A DNA stretch of 64,000 bases, from assembly GCF_027580225.2 (NCBI RefSeq), contig NC_073341.2, positions 13,632,501-13,696,500 on the forward strand. Direction: 5' to 3'. Below the pieces are notes generated by a model, which worked only from the letters and a program-made list of their open reading frames with translations, searched no databases and was not told where the DNA came from. A program made the translations under genes and the position numbers. Within the stretch, counting starts at the first letter, position 1. Each line of letters opens with the position of its first letter. The DNA is from Misgurnus anguillicaudatus (taxonomy: Eukaryota; Chordata; Actinopteri; Cypriniformes; Cobitidae). Below, in pieces: positions 23,157-35,649 of the stretch.

Positions 23157-24147
23157 ACACGGAGGAAATAGTGAATTTCCTACCAGTAAATGCAACATTT
23201 TTCAACTTTCTGCTAATATATATGTGACTTTTTGCTACGAAAATGCGGAGATTATGAAATCATGCAAGCCCTGCATATTTTGTGCGTGGAAATATGTAAT
23301 TAATGCGGCGAAAGTGTGTCGTATTTGGAAAAAATGCAGCCCCGCATAAATATGCGCATCCTCCTCCAATGCCTTTTTTAGCCCCTCCTGGCCTCTTCCT
23401 CCCACCCATCCTCCATAATGCGTACTGTTACGGTAGGGCCGGCCCAGCTATCGGTAGGTGCCAGCACAGTAGCCTAACTGAGAAAAGTTTTGGAAAAGAT
23501 TGCTATGGACTCAACCAACTCTATGGGAGGGGAGAACTCCCTATGCAGAGGCTGTGCGCTAATCTAGATTAATCGCATGATTTCATGAGTTAACTTATTA
23601 TTAATCGCACATATTTATCTATTATAAATTTACCTTAATTTAACACTTTTCAAGCTTTTATTAGTCTCATCAACATGGGTGTGAACAAATATAGATGGTT
23701 TATGCTAATTTATGTTTAGAACAGCCTGTTTACATTTTCAACAGAACCATCAGTCATTGTTTTGTCAGCCATTGTATGGTATTATATGTGGTTTATATGG
23801 TATTGCAATGTACCCCACCTCTAAACAGGGCAATTTTTGACTGTGCTCTGTAAGCATAGAGCCTTGTGCTAAATATTTTAACATGCAAGCAGATAAAAAA
23901 CTATAATAAAGTTACTACTGAAACCTCATTTTCTGATCATCTCAACCTCAAACTATTTCTAAAATGTGTTTATCAGATCTGTGCAGAGATAAGGTGTTTT
24001 TCCCCATGTCTCTATAAAGATCGGTTTCACTTCTATCTAGATGAATAGAACCACTTCCCTATTAAGACAGTCTCAGTTTATAAAGAACAGCTTTTTTTAA
24101 ACTGTGAAAAAACTTAGAAGTAAATGCATATGGGCTTGTATTTTTTT

Positions 24148-25715
24148 TAGGGCCGGGACTCGATTAAAAAAATTAATCTAATTAATTAGAGGCTTTGTAA
24201 TTAATTAATCTAAATTAATCGCATTTTAATCACATATAAATATTTGACCTGAGAACATTAAGAAGTATTTTTTTACATGGATTTTTCACTCTTAGAAATG
24301 ATGTGTTAATTTTATACACATCATTGTGCGATAAGCTTTTAACACATTATGTGTAATTTTAAGACATTATGTGTCATTTTGTGTTGATTTTGTGTTCAAG
24401 TATAAAACATGTTGTGTTAAAAGTAACACAAAATGTGTTGTTTCAATAATAACACAGAGATGGGTGGATTCCAGGATGACGCAGTTTGTTGTCCCAGAAT
24501 CAACACTAATGTGTTGTTTTGACTGTCTGTGTTCCGGTACCTATTTGCGCGGATCCCCCACCTCACGTATAAAAACAACAAAACATAATATACTAGCCTA
24601 TATTAAAATTTAAATATAAAAAATATATTATGCACATTTTTAAGTTGCACATCGTTTATAGTTTTCTTAAGTGGGATTCAGATGTGAAAAGCGCTGCATA
24701 ATGTACGCGCTTTTAGTCTTACCATTGAAACTTAACTAAATTAAAAAATAAGAGGTGATATATAGCTTTAGCCTACATAAATGCTTGTTTCTTTAATGTT
24801 GCAAGATCCTCTTCAGGTTTTCTTGCTGTTATGTTTATAATAGTTCATTGTTCAGAGTTCATATTGATGATCTTATAGTCCATTTAAAAATGTTCTTACA
24901 AACTGACTCTATTCGTCAGAAAAACACCATTTAACTTTTTTCCTTTACCTGCCGTCGCTATTCTCTGTGCGTGTCCTCCGTCAAAGTAGCCTATTAAAAT
25001 TAATATGAAGTTGATTTTTGAAAGTCTTAAGCACACCGCAAATCAAACGTGCTGCTATATGCTCTAAATGCGCGTGTAAATGTAATTTCTGGGCACTGCC
25101 AAGCTGATTTTTAAGTGATATAGGCTACTCACTGCATGTTTTGGCATTCGGTAGCATATGCATCAATGAGATGCATGGTGTTGCTTTTAATGTTCTTTTT
25201 AATTTATATTCACAAAACCTAACAACAAAACATTGTTTATAATTAGTAGACTAATTCTTTGAAACGAAATTCATTTTAAAGTAGCAAACAAAACTTAAAT
25301 TAAACTCGCAATAAGCTAATTAAATTGAAACAAAACAACATTACAACAATATTTAAACCCAACAATACTCAAACATTAACATATAACAGACATTAGGATA
25401 CATGTTAAAATAATCTGTAGTTTGTTGGTAGATGTTTATTGGGCAAAACCTCCGTTGCAAACCTCCATTTACCAGAATAAATCATTTTTACTTTGAAACT
25501 GATGCGTTGTCCTGTTAAAATCAGCTGTTCGTTTAGGTTCCGTCTGCTTTTATTTAAACTGCAGCACAACTCCGGAGTTCTCGAACTAAAACAGGGTCTG
25601 CAGCATTTACGAATGAGTCCGTTAATAAGTGCGATTAAAATGCGTTAAAATGTTTAACGCGTTATTTTTTGTGTAATTAATTAATCTTAATTAACGCGTT
25701 AAAGTCCCGGCCCTA
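24148..25715. mobile_element. hAT-type non-autonomous element
   Basis: Inverted ends TAGGGCCGGGACT and AGTCCCGGCCCTA are perfect and flanked by ATTTTTTT (24140-24147 and 25716-25723), an 8-bp duplication expected of hAT. The low complexity of the duplication makes this call slightly weaker. The interior is AT-rich with many TTAATTAA-type palindromes near both ends and has no transposase frame. Confidence 0.78.
24290..24530. mobile_element. small ACACA-rich MITE inside the hAT element
   Basis: A unit rich in AACACA and TGTGTT steps begins at CACTCTTAGAAATG. Part of it (TTCAATAATAACACAGAGAT, from 24445) reappears inverted at 55905-55970, so it is a dispersed family nested here. Its far end is not clear. 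Confidence 0.6.
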
Positions 25716-25723
25716 ATTTTTTT

Positions 25724-26440
25724 ATTTCTGCTTTGCACCTGGATTTTCACTTAAATATGAAATAAAAAATATGAAATGCAACAAAAAAATTAAAGGAATC
25801 TCATGTAATAAAGATGTAATATTGCTTCACTACATTTCAATGTATTTTTTCAATGTACATTTTTACATATTTTTTGTTCAGTTTTTGTGCTTAAGTTTTG
25901 AAAATATATAAAGTAAATTTAACCAACACTGAAGTATCAAAATCCAATAGATGCTGAATTGATGCAAAATGAAATCAAAATTGGAAAATCCCCTAAGTGC
26001 ACCTGAAATGTTTTCTTTACCCTTTTTATCAGGCTCCTATGTTTAGGTTCAGAAATTTCACTTTAATGGCAATGAGAAGGTTTTTATTCAGTAATTCAAA
26101 TGCCTTATTTTCACAAATATATTTTTACTTCTGTGGTATTTCACTGGTTTTAAACAGTTTTAAAATCAGCAAAGATGCAACTAAAAACATTGCAAATAAT
26201 AAAAGTCAGAATGTAAAATGAAGACACTGAACCACACATTAGGGGAGCTGTGACACAAGTTTCGACACGGCTGAAACATTGTTGTTTTGTGCATTGTCAT
26301 TTATCCAATTCATCTTCCATGCACTTAGAGGACTTTGCTGAAAAATCAGCACGGCATTTAGCAGATTTTGCCAACAAAGCAGTAGTTCTGAATGGCCTAT
26401 GGCCAGGATTAAGTGGATTTGAAACAAAATAATTTGACAT
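25724..26440. other. no feature recognised
   Basis: AT-rich sequence with small open frames (25997-26221, 26239-26427) that show no domain or splice context. Confidence 0.5.
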
Positions 26441-26451
26441 TGAAGTGTGCA

Positions 26452-26472
26452 AATATATATATATATATATAT

Positions 26473-26515
<43 letters not shown>
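26452..26515. repeat. (TA)n(GATA)n microsatellite
   Basis: A compound dinucleotide and tetranucleotide tract. Confidence 0.95.
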
Positions 26516-26702
26516 CACAGTCAGTGGCCATTATGCCTGACAAAGGCTCACCTTTGTGCTTTTCTTTCAAATAACACGACCTGACCTGAGGCCTCCTTGA
26601 TGATTTATATACAAGACCACCGATGTATTCTCCATCCTGACCAGAACATGATGGTTACTGAGGACTGGGAGGTAGTGTTTTAGTGCCTGAAACACTGCTA
26701 AC

Positions 26703-26912
26703 TTATATGCCAATGGAGATGATGCCTCGCCCACAGCCCTCGTCTACACTAACTCCAGGGTAGACAGAGCTAATACCAGCCCATCGTCTATGTAATTTAA
26801 TATACGGATCCTCTGTCTCAAGTATCAACGGAGCAAGGGCCAAATCCATGCATTTTGTGAATGTGCGTGGGGAAAGAACTAGCTTGTATGGAAGGACCTG
26901 ATATTGGTACAC
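26703..26912 (-). pseudogene. DIRS reverse-transcriptase scrap
   Basis: The minus-strand frame reads YQYQVLPYKLVLSPRTFTKC and then MDLALAPL, the segment just before the YLDDWL catalytic motif in DIRS1-type reverse transcriptases (compare the better preserved copies at 31120-31527 and 39440-39712). It then decays. Only about 200 bp is recognisable. Confidence 0.75.
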
Positions 26913-27059
26913 TTCTGACTACTCCGCCTCTTGCTCAAACCTCTGTCAATATTATTGGGCCCAAGGTCAAAGTGCTGCTAACTAAGTGCTCTTCCATCAT
27001 ACAATATAGTTTTCATTTTAATCCACTTGAAAATCGTCACGTTTTATTTTGTGCCACCA

Positions 27060-28690
27060 TACTTATGTCACGGAGTGACTTTATGCAGCAGAACCTAAAA
27101 TGGCGGAAACAGTGCCGCCCGGACTATTTTCAGTGAAACAAACGGCCAGTTCCGGTAACTCCGAGCAAACAAATCTGGGGATTATTAGGCACAGGTGTGT
27201 GAAGTGAACGTGGCGATTTGCGATTGGACATTACAGAGAGGAGGAGGAGTATAAATAAAGCATCAGGAAAACAGTGAGGGGAGAAGTTTATTCCAGCAAA
27301 TGCTGCGGGTGAGACGGAAGTGATCAGTGTGTTGGAGAGGCGTGTTAACGTGGACATTGCAGGCTGGGCGAAATTGAAGCAGAGGATTTGGGCGAAGAAA
27401 GTCAGAGTTAAGTTGACAAATCATTCCCTCTGAAGCCTTTGTGTTTATGTGATCGTTTACTTTGAAAGGATTGTGTTGTTGAAAGGACACGGGAAAATAG
27501 ACCGACGGGGAAGGAACAGAGGAACTGTGTGTAACCTGTCTCGGATGCACCAGACATCTGGAAGAAAGAGGGAAGTATTAAGTGTCAAAGAAACTGTGGG
27601 TTACATTGAAATTCGTCTTGTATTGTTTCACATCCTTGCTAATACTGCACCCCAGTGTATCCTCTGTGTACTCGAGCAGTGTGTGAGCGGCCCCACCCGT
27701 GTTGAGGATCAGTTGGTGAGCCAGAACTGGTCGAGAAGAGGAAGGAGTGTGTTAAAGGGTCGTGGTCTTGACGTTTTTCTATGGTCATTCTCCGCACCGA
27801 CCCCTTCAACTATCCAAGACTATTCCCCGGCCCAGCGTTGTGATCTTGACCCTAATTCACCTTGAGTGTGTGGATTGCAGTGGGTGAGTCTTTTTGATGT
27901 GTGTACACCTGAGGAATTGTAGTGTTGTGCTGTGCCAGTGTTGTCAGCGATCACTCCCTAGGCCGAAGTGAAAGCCCTGTATTGGAAGAAGTGAACTGGT
28001 GACTTTGGCGGCTATTGTACATATATACACTCGACTGTGATCCATAAATCCCTTTCCCCGCCTGGTGGTGGTGTGGTGACTAAATGAAGTAAGGCATTGC
28101 TGTGAATATTGTGTGAAGTATTGAAGGAGAGAGAGAACTTTTCATTGCCCGCTGTGTGGAAAAAGTGTACTTGCTGTCTTGTGTATATTATCTATCTGTG
28201 GAGTGTTTCCAGATGTCGGTCCATGTCTAGATCTTCCGCCCTGCTCTCTGAAAGGAAGAAGAGTTGAAGCGGTTGGTTTTCTTCAGCAGTACACTACATG
28301 GTGTGGCGCCTTACCTTGATCTACCCATCTTTGCGACCCCATCTACGGGTAGTTAAGCCACCTACTACAGCAGCATCGACTGGTGCATCTATCGGCCTCT
28401 CTTTCTGGTGTTGTATCCCCCTGTATGTCTATTGAAGTTTCATACTGTTAATGGAAATCTGTGTTCTCTGCTGCCAGTCTGCAGGTTTGAGCCAAGGGCT
28501 CTGTGTCGGCGTGGGACTGTTCCATCACGTGTCGGGAAGTCAACGCCGAAGTGTTTTCCAGAAGTCTGTCCAAGTGAGGAAGGCTAAACGTTGCTGTGAG
28601 TCTACACGCCCTCTCCAATCACCCGAGTCCTGAAGAGCTGGAGCCAGGCGTACGCTCATCTAAGAGCCTGTGAGTTAAATCCATTCTAGC
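27060..28690. other. unassigned region, possible leader of a retroelement
   Basis: GC content and texture change sharply compared with the flanks, and a TATAAATA motif lies near 27250. The longest frame (27449-27865, 138 codons) has no recognised domain and starts without context. The region ends where the 45-bp minisatellite begins. It may be the non-coding leader of a DIRS or LTR element, because a DIRS scrap follows the minisatellite, but I cannot show that. Confidence 0.35.
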
Positions 28691-28699
28691 CAAAAGCCA

Positions 28700-29500
28700 G
28701 GGGTACTCACCTGTATACCTACCTATACGTCCACAGTACCAAGCCCAGTGTATCTCCAGTATACTCCCTCTGTATACTTACCTGTATGTCCAAGCTCCAA
28801 GCCCAGCGCACCCTCAGTATACGTTCCTGCACACCCAAGCTCTAAGCCCAGTGTGTCCCCAGTATACGTACCTGTATGCCCAAAGTACCAAGCCCAGTGT
28901 GCCCCTGTATACTTACCTGTACGTTCAAGCACCAAGACCAGTGTGGCCCCAGTATACGTACCTGTACGCCATAAGTACCAAGCCCAGTGTGCCCCTGTAT
29001 ACTTACCTGTACATTCAAGCATCAAGCCCAGTGTGTCCCCAGTATACGTACCTGTACGCCCAAAGTACCACCCCAGTGTGCCCCCATATACTCACCTGTA
29101 CGTCCAAGCACCAAGCCCAGTGTATCCCCTGTATACGCACCTGCACGCTCAAGCTTCATCTTAGTGTATCCTCTGTATATTCCCCCATACGCTCAAGGTT
29201 TAAGCCTGTGGACACATTTGGATATTTACCTAAACGCCTGCAACTCCAAACCCAGCGTGTTCCCCTGTACACCCCTTGTGCGCTTAAAGTCCTAAACCTA
29301 GTGTACTTACCTGTGTACCTACTAGTGAAGGACACATCGAGCTGGTCCCTCCAGCCAAGATGATGTCAGGGTTTTATAGCCTGGACGCACTGGTATACCT
29401 TCTGGATGTCCAAGCTCCTGTCTCAGCACACTTACCTGATCACCGTCTGGACGCCCTAGCTTCAGGCCAAGCATACCCATTGCACGCCAGGGTCATCAGT
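28700..29500 (+). repeat. 45-bp minisatellite, open in several frames
   Basis: A unit containing TATACGTACCTGTACG and AAGCCCAGTGTG recurs about every 45 bp from about 28700 to 29200, then degenerates to about 29500. Because the period is a multiple of three and the unit lacks stops, three overlapping plus frames (28748-29164, 28851-29363, 28987-29295) and one minus frame stay open. Translation gives 15-residue repeats such as PVYVPVCPKYQAQCA. A coding role is possible but not needed to explain the open frames. Confidence 0.85.
29325..29382 (+). pseudogene. short DIRS RT scrap at the minisatellite edge
   Basis: The run encoding LVPPAKMMSGFYS is nearly identical to 31140-31180 in the large DIRS element. 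It marks either a second insertion or a local duplication. Confidence 0.75.
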
Positions 29501-29648
29501 CTAAGGTACCTGCCTAACATGGTTTTACTACAGTTACCATGTTTTTTTGTGTTTTAACTTTAGTAAAACCATGGTTAATTTTCATAAGGGTTGTGTCAAG
29601 ATGCGCACCAGTATTGTTTTTGTAAGATATGTTTGTAAAAACCACTTA

Positions 29649-29887
29649 AAGGCGGAGTCCGCGATGTTTGAAAGCCAATGTTGATATTTGAAATCACCTA
29701 AACAAACATGCCCCTACCCCAATAGAATCTGGACCTTCTGTTGATAGACCCGCCCCACACATACTCAACCCGGCAAGGATGTCGGTTAGTAGACACGCTC
29801 CTTACTGCTGATTGGCTATAAGTGTGTTTTGGTAGTTGGCCCGTCTCCTTTTCCAAAGCGTTTTTCAAACATCGTGGACTCCGCTTT
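29649..29887. mobile_element. Tc1/mariner-type MITE
   Basis: Inverted ends AAGGCGGAGTCCGCGATG and CATCGTGGACTCCGCTTT with TA on each side (29647-29648 and 29888-29889). At 239 bp with no frame it fits a TA-inserting MITE. Confidence 0.8.
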
Positions 29888-29889
29888 TA

Positions 29890-31110
29890 AATTACCTAAT
29901 GTAGCTAAGGCCTAGTCCTGGATTCATCTAAACCTCGTCCTGGAAACAGCCCCTAGATTTTATTAATTCAGTATTAAAAATAGATGTTGTTAAACTCTTA
30001 TTAAATTAATACTTATGTGTCTGACTATATAGGCTACATCTCAGCCTTCATAAAGACATATCATAACATCAGGATGTGATTCATTTACATTTTTAACATA
30101 ATTTTTTTAACAAATAGGCAGCATTTCAAATGTAATGTAATCAAACAGAAGATGATTGATGTGAAAATACCTTGGGAGATACTTGAATTGTGAGATGGTG
30201 CTCAGATTTATGTAAAAGTATTGCGGGGATGTTCCTCTCCTGATGCATGATATGATTGCTGTCGCGCATCTGACAAACCAGCGAGCGCCTCAGACAGTAT
30301 CTGTTACTCGACTACAAATAGTGCAGTTGCATCTTGTCTGTACTTTCAGCTCTGAAACTTTCGGAGGTGTATGCGGATCTGGAGCTACCTTTGCCATCGT
30401 TTAAAATCGACACTGCAACGAGACCCGCCCTCCCTTTGACCCTGATTGGCCCTGACTGTATTAACCAACCAATGATGGCAGTGATATTACCCAATCAGAG
30501 GTAGAGCACGAGTCTTCACAGAATGCAAGTGGGAATATTTTGTATGAATGAAGGCTGCACAACTCGAAAATATGGGACAAATGACGTCCTGTGTCGATTC
30601 AAAATGATGGCCTTATTCTATAATTCAGGACGACTACAAAAATGTTTGGAAAAATGTAGCTTGTGTGGAAGCTACCGCACTACTTGGTCAAAAAAAGAGA
30701 TTCACTACTGAAAAGCAATATGATTTAGAAAGCAGCGAAGCTACCGCCAAGCTACTGAAAAATGTAGTGAAACTACTAGCTTTGCTACTTGTAGTGACGG
30801 TACTGCCCAACACTGTCAGCCACCCATCAGCGGAGCAGGTTGAGTGTTACATTGCACAGCACTTCTGTCCGTGTGGCAAAAATGTACACAACGGCGCTCA
30901 CCTCTGCTTGTCTTGGGTACACTGGTTGTGCCATTAATTTCTCTTGTTCGGTACCTGGGGGCGTGGAAACAGCTTCCCAATCCATTGCATAGGCTTTTAC
31001 GCACGATCTGTCTCGGCTGTGCAATTCAATTTTTCTGGCAACCCCCCCCCCCAAATTCTCCTGCGTTCGCTTCATTATGGTAAGAGCTGCCAATGAGCAC
31101 GTACCACGTG
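29890..31110. other. non-coding repeats
   Basis: From about 30655 to 30815 the CTAC/GTAG-rich phrase (AGCTACTGAAAAATGTAGTG, then TACTGCCCAACACTG) resembles the end of a dispersed DNA transposon. No partner end was found. Open frames at 30665-30937 and 30827-31165 show no recognised domain. Confidence 0.4.
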
Positions 31111-31119
31111 CGAAGATTG

Positions 31120-31527
31120 TTGTCCTACCAGTGAAGGACACAATCAAGCTGGTCCCTCCAGCCAAGATGATGTCAGGGTTTTATAACCCTTACTTCATAG
31201 TACCCAAGAAAACCCAGGATTGCGACCAATCCTGGACCTGTGTTCGCTGAATCGAGCTCTATACAAGACCTGTTTAAAATGCTGACACCCAAAAGCATAT
31301 TTCAATGCATTCATCAACACAATTGGTTCGCAGCTATCGACCTGAAGAAGGCGTACTTTCTTATCTCAAGTCTCCCCCATACAGGCCATTTCTCCACTTT
31401 GCGTTCGAGGGATGGGGATATCAGTACAAAGTCTTACAATTCGAGCTTTCTCTCTCTCACTCCATGTCTTCATGAAAGTAATGGAGGGGGCTCTAAAACC
31501 CATGAGACAGAGGGGTGTGCGCATTCT
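31120..31527 (+). pseudogene. DIRS reverse transcriptase, first part
   Basis: Broken frames encode VPPAKMMSGFYNPYFIVPKK, an AIDLKKAYF catalytic-aspartate region, GYQYKVLQFELSLS and MRQRGVRILTY. The next residues of the family (LDDWL) are found at 35650, beyond the inserted hAT. Several frameshifts are present. Confidence 0.82.
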
Positions 31528-31920
31528 CACGTATCCAGTGCCCCCACATTCACACATTCAAAGTCACTGTCCCCCCCAAACAGAATGAGATTTTTATTTT
31601 TTATGAGATGAGATTTTTATATTTAAATAATAATAGTAATATGTATTCATTAAAAGCACTATGTAAAAAATAAAATACATTTGTATAATGTGTTAAATAG
31701 AATACGATATTAACCCCTCCCCTCTCCTTTACCCACAAAGCCGCGATTATGCGCAGCCGCACTACCATCCATGTGACGTGCATGTGACATCCTGTTCGCT
31801 CCTGTTCAGCATTGCATGCATTAAAGAAGTAGAAAGTTGGAGACGAAACTCACAAACTAGTAAGTAAAACTCAGTTAATAGTTATATAAAGCATATTGTT
31901 TCAAGCTTAGATAATCACTG

Positions 31921-33011
31921 TCAGGGTTTGAATTGGGCTGGGGCTGTCCGGGGCTAAACCACGGCACTACAGACGTCATGCCCATTCAAACTGACTCTCG
32001 GTTTTTTGAGCCAACTGGATTTTGCAGGGAACCTTAAAATCAAAGAAGCGTCCATTAATCTGTTACTTGTCTGTTTATTATGCGCAATATTATCAATTCT
32101 GTGCTGCATCCTTGTCACTTTTCTGAGATTTTCGCCATTTTGATCGTGTTACATTAATTTAATCTGGCGTCATTAGCATCTGAGTGCACTCACGAGCTTT
32201 GCTTTGCTGTTGCTGCTGCATTTGGCTATCTGAGGAATTAAAACGTCTAAGAAACGCTCACAACATTTCCAAACCCCAGTACGGTAATGTGCAGTTAACC
32301 TCCACTGTGTAGAAAAGGTATGGTTTAAAATGTGACACTCTCGACGTTATATTAGTAGAGATTTCTAGATTCATCTTCTTGGTCCAACGCCAGAGTTCGC
32401 CAGAGTTCACGGGGTGCGCAATCACACATGCTCACATACGAGGTAACATTTAATGCAAAAGTCCGTTCCTCATATAATTTTATCTAAGCATATTTTTTAA
32501 ATCGTTATTGAACATTAAACTCAATCATGTGGCTATTGCTTATGTCATTTTCGTTGTTTATATACTTTATGGATTTAAAATTACATTAATTTATAGGATA
32601 ATGCAGTTGTTTTGCAAAATGCATTAATGACACAATTAAACAAGTCATTAAACAAAACGTAAATAAACAACACATTCCGTTTCAGATGTAAATATGCCAA
32701 TATGTCATTATTCCGATTGAATAGTATTTGATATAAAAGTTAGTCAACACTTTTGTTTTGGAGGTTTTTGCATGAAGGGAGGGGTGCTCAGATTGTGCCA
32801 TGGAAAAGACTGAAAGCTCTATAATATTTAGTTTGATGTCTGTGTATGCACAAATTTCCGTGAGCTGTGCACACTGTGCCCCCTTAAAAAAAATGGTGCA
32901 TGACGCTTTTCCCTTTAAACGCGTCTTCGCACAAGTTAAAAATATGCAAGTCAAACAAAAACTCAGAACTTCAAGAAGGCGCACACATGATCATTTGACA
33001 TTGTAGAGATT

Positions 33012-33052
<41 letters not shown>

Positions 33053-33250
33053 CAGAGAGAGAGGTAAGATTGGTGCACACGTCGAGAAAACTTAATAGAA
33101 GACTAGAAACGTGTGAAGGACTGAAATATGTCACTCATTTAATTACAGTATGTTAACTGGATGCATATAACTCATTATATAGTTTAATAAAATAATGTAT
33201 TTTAATTACACAAATCAAAAGTTGATCGATAGATGCTCATCTTTGATAGA
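31921..33250. mobile_element. partial copy of the hAT family seen at 42412-43475
   Basis: CAGGGTTTGAATTGGGCTGG at the left matches, inverted, the right end of the 42412-43475 element. Homology continues through the microsatellite to about 33240 (for example CTAGAAACGTGT and CAGTATGTT). The other end was not found; it may be lost under the piggyBac-like insertion. Confidence 0.75.
33011..33062. repeat. (GT)n(GA)n microsatellite
   Basis: Compound run shared, in inverted and shorter form, with about 43035-43065. Confidence 0.92.
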
Positions 33251-33254
33251 TTAA

Positions 33255-35427
33255 CCCCCTGGGGTCCAAAAACCCGGCGCCGCGTTTATCAACTTAAAAT
33301 ACTCCATCATTAATAATCATACACTTACGTGTTTGACATCATTTGAAACGGTAAAGGGTCTTCTTTAATATGTGTTCATTCACAATAACAACAGATCTTT
33401 GTGTTGTTGTCAAATAAAGAAAATAAACAGGGTGTGCATCCAGACATTTCTGTCTCTGCCAGCTGTCTCTCAAAACACGTTACAAAAATAAATTGAAACT
33501 CTGTGAATACTCGTCACACAAGCATGATACACATATCCAAAGAAAGCCTGAAATGTCTACTTTTAAACAAGCTAAATATAATCGAAAACAAATAATGCCT
33601 GTTTATGTAATCTGCATTGAAGTAAAGAGACTACCGTTTTTCCTGGCTGACTTCATTATCTTTAATTCGGTCACGCCCACAGCTGTTGACATGGTAATGA
33701 AGACACGAGCTGTTCAAACCATAACATGCAAAGCGTAAAGTTTGATCAGATATAAAGACTTTACCGCATATTTGGGAGATAAACTTTACACACACGTGAG
33801 GAATATCTTCATTTATGTCTGGACATTGAGGAAGAGAAGCATTTATATTTAACGTTACCTTAGAAGAACAATGGAGGACGCACTGGAGCTGGATTAGAAG
33901 TAAGTAACGTTAACAGTTAATTTATACCATTTATATTTGCTATCATGTAACTTAATATGCTCATGGCTTGTGCAGTTCAGCCTACATACAGTAAGCAACC
34001 TCAGCAGACTGCACACTTCGGATTGAAAAACTTTTGCATTGTTTACAAACGGACGCTATCTCACGTAATGGCGTATTTCATTGTTGCATGCTGTAACAGT
34101 GTTAAACACAATTTTTCACTTATATCCTTCATGGCAACTTTCAGTAAGCCTGAACTGCTGTATCTCTTAAGTGTGTGCTGTAATATGATTCCATGTTTAC
34201 ATGCTTATTTACAAACAAATCCGTGTGACCTCCCGTAATGGCGGATATCTGCTGTACAGTGTTAGACACAGTTATTCACGTATCCTTCATGGCAACTTTG
34301 AGTAATGCTGCACTGCAGGATTTGCTGTAAAATGATTCCATATTGTTTACATGCAAGGTATTTCCATACATTGAGCTTTACACGCGACACCGTTTTTATG
34401 AGCGCTGCGTTACACGGAGACATGAGCTCGCACACATGCAATGTGTTTTTAAAGTTCATACGCGCTTACAGAAACACATTTAAAACAGAAGCTAGACGAT
34501 AAGGGGATGGGCATCTGAAAACAGCTTTTTATATAACTAATTGCTGCAGATGTTTATCTGAGATTAAGTTTATGTACAAGATAGTTTATGAATGTAGTAT
34601 CAGTGATATTTACCCATCAGTTATATATGTAAGGGTATTTCTGTGGACAATTTATGCTAACAGCTGTTAATAACTCTCTTAGAGGTCTGCATCTCTCTCA
34701 TCAGTACAAAACTATGAAGTAGAAAAACACTTTTTGGACATAAAGTTATATGGTAACATGAGCCACATGAAGTTTACAGCTCTGTTGTGTATCAGTTTCT
34801 TAGTTTATACAAAGTTTTTGAATAGGGTTAGTTTCCAAATAAACTGAAAATGTCCTACTGACCATCATTTCTGTTTTGATTATATTGTTAACTTAATAAA
34901 CCTCAAACAAACATGTATACATTTGTCCTCACATTCTTTACTGTAGTTCATTCTCACATTCCTGGCTCATTATGCAGCTCATTATGCGAGTCTTTGTTTG
35001 CTAGCTGTCAATCAATCCTTCTCGCATACGTCCCCTCTAAACAAAAAGTGTCTTACAATTTCTAAATCAATAAATTGTTTTATGTGAATAAGTAGGCAGG
35101 ATGGTTTTCACATCATTTTAAATAAAAAACTCTAGACTACTAGATTCTGTTTAGGCAAGTCTTGTTAAAACATGTTTAGTATGGGTTTTGTGGACTTATA
35201 TCAGTGACTTAAAAATTTTGCTTTTTTAAAAACCACGCATAAACATTTTTCTCTCAAAAATACAAACATGTACATACATGTAGCTCATATAATATTTTAG
35301 CCCTGTTTGTGCTGAATGCAGTGGTATGAGACACTTGCCATTATTATGTTTTGAAGCAACTGAAAAAAGACCAAATGTAAGAGCATGTCAGAACCTCTGA
35401 GAGTGTCCCAAAATGGTCGGACCCCGG
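33255..35427. mobile_element. piggyBac-like TTAA element, copy 2
   Basis: Same family and orientation as 12023-14432: starts CCCCCTGGGGTCC and ends GGTCGGACCCCGG, with TTAA at 33251-33254 and 35428-35431. The right end has lost about 4 bp of the AGAG part. The internal 170-bp repeat is contracted, and about 30 bp near the left end is deleted. A small frame at 33493-33738 matches the one in copy 1 residue for residue over most of its length but has no known domain. Confidence 0.88.
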
Positions 35428-35649
35428 TTAATACTATTCCACCATCTGATCTTTAAATTACTTGCAGTTTTTATTTGTCTCTAGTAAATCATATACTAGT
35501 AATACTCCAAGTAGCATTAAAAGCAAAGGGAAAACTGTTGACCATTAGATTCAGGCATAATACATTTTTAAATTGTGCCACCCTAAGATTTGTACTGGTC
35601 CCTTTGTGCCCCCCATGCAAACAATCCTGGGGGCACCACTGCACGTATC

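Larger units (their letters stand above)
18379..23185 (-). mobile_element. Ty3/Gypsy element with an internal deletion
   Basis: The element is bounded by a 5-bp duplication GTAAA (18374-18378 and 23186-23190). On the plus strand its LTRs are 18379-18888 and 21920-23185; the latter contains a separate solo LTR. Its genes run on the minus strand in the order gag, end of RT, RNase H, integrase. A polypurine tract (AGGGGAGGGGG on the minus strand, near 18900-18912) precedes the 3' LTR. Protease and most of reverse transcriptase are missing, and the internal region is only about 3.0 kb. It is inactive. Confidence 0.92.
21920..23185 (-). repeat. 5' LTR of the Gypsy element, split by a solo LTR
   Basis: Matches the LTR at 18379-18888 on both sides of a foreign insertion. 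Removing 22289-23022 restores a continuous copy. Its end keeps the CA that is mutated in the other LTR. Confidence 0.88.
31536..35641. mobile_element. hAT element inside the DIRS RT, carrying nested elements
   Basis: Ends CAGTGCCCCCA and TGGGGGCACCACTG are inverted (one has a 2-bp slip), and the exact 8-bp duplication CACGTATC flanks the unit (31528-31535 and 35642-35649). The interrupted DIRS reading (RGVRILTY / LDDWLIIA) is rejoined by removing it. No transposase frame was found. It contains a partial copy of another hAT family (31921-33250) and piggyBac-like copy 2. Confidence 0.88.

Noticed and set aside
22595..23198. Minus-strand frames of 114-126 codons
   Set aside because: They lie in the solo LTR repeats and the CA-rich LTR and have no protein signature.
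24148..25715. Assignment as a Tc1/mariner element
   Set aside because: The flanks support an 8-bp duplication rather than TA, so the hAT type is preferred.
28748..29363. 138-codon and 170-codon frames as a new protein
   Set aside because: Open frames are expected from a stop-free 45-bp repeat; no evidence favours one frame.
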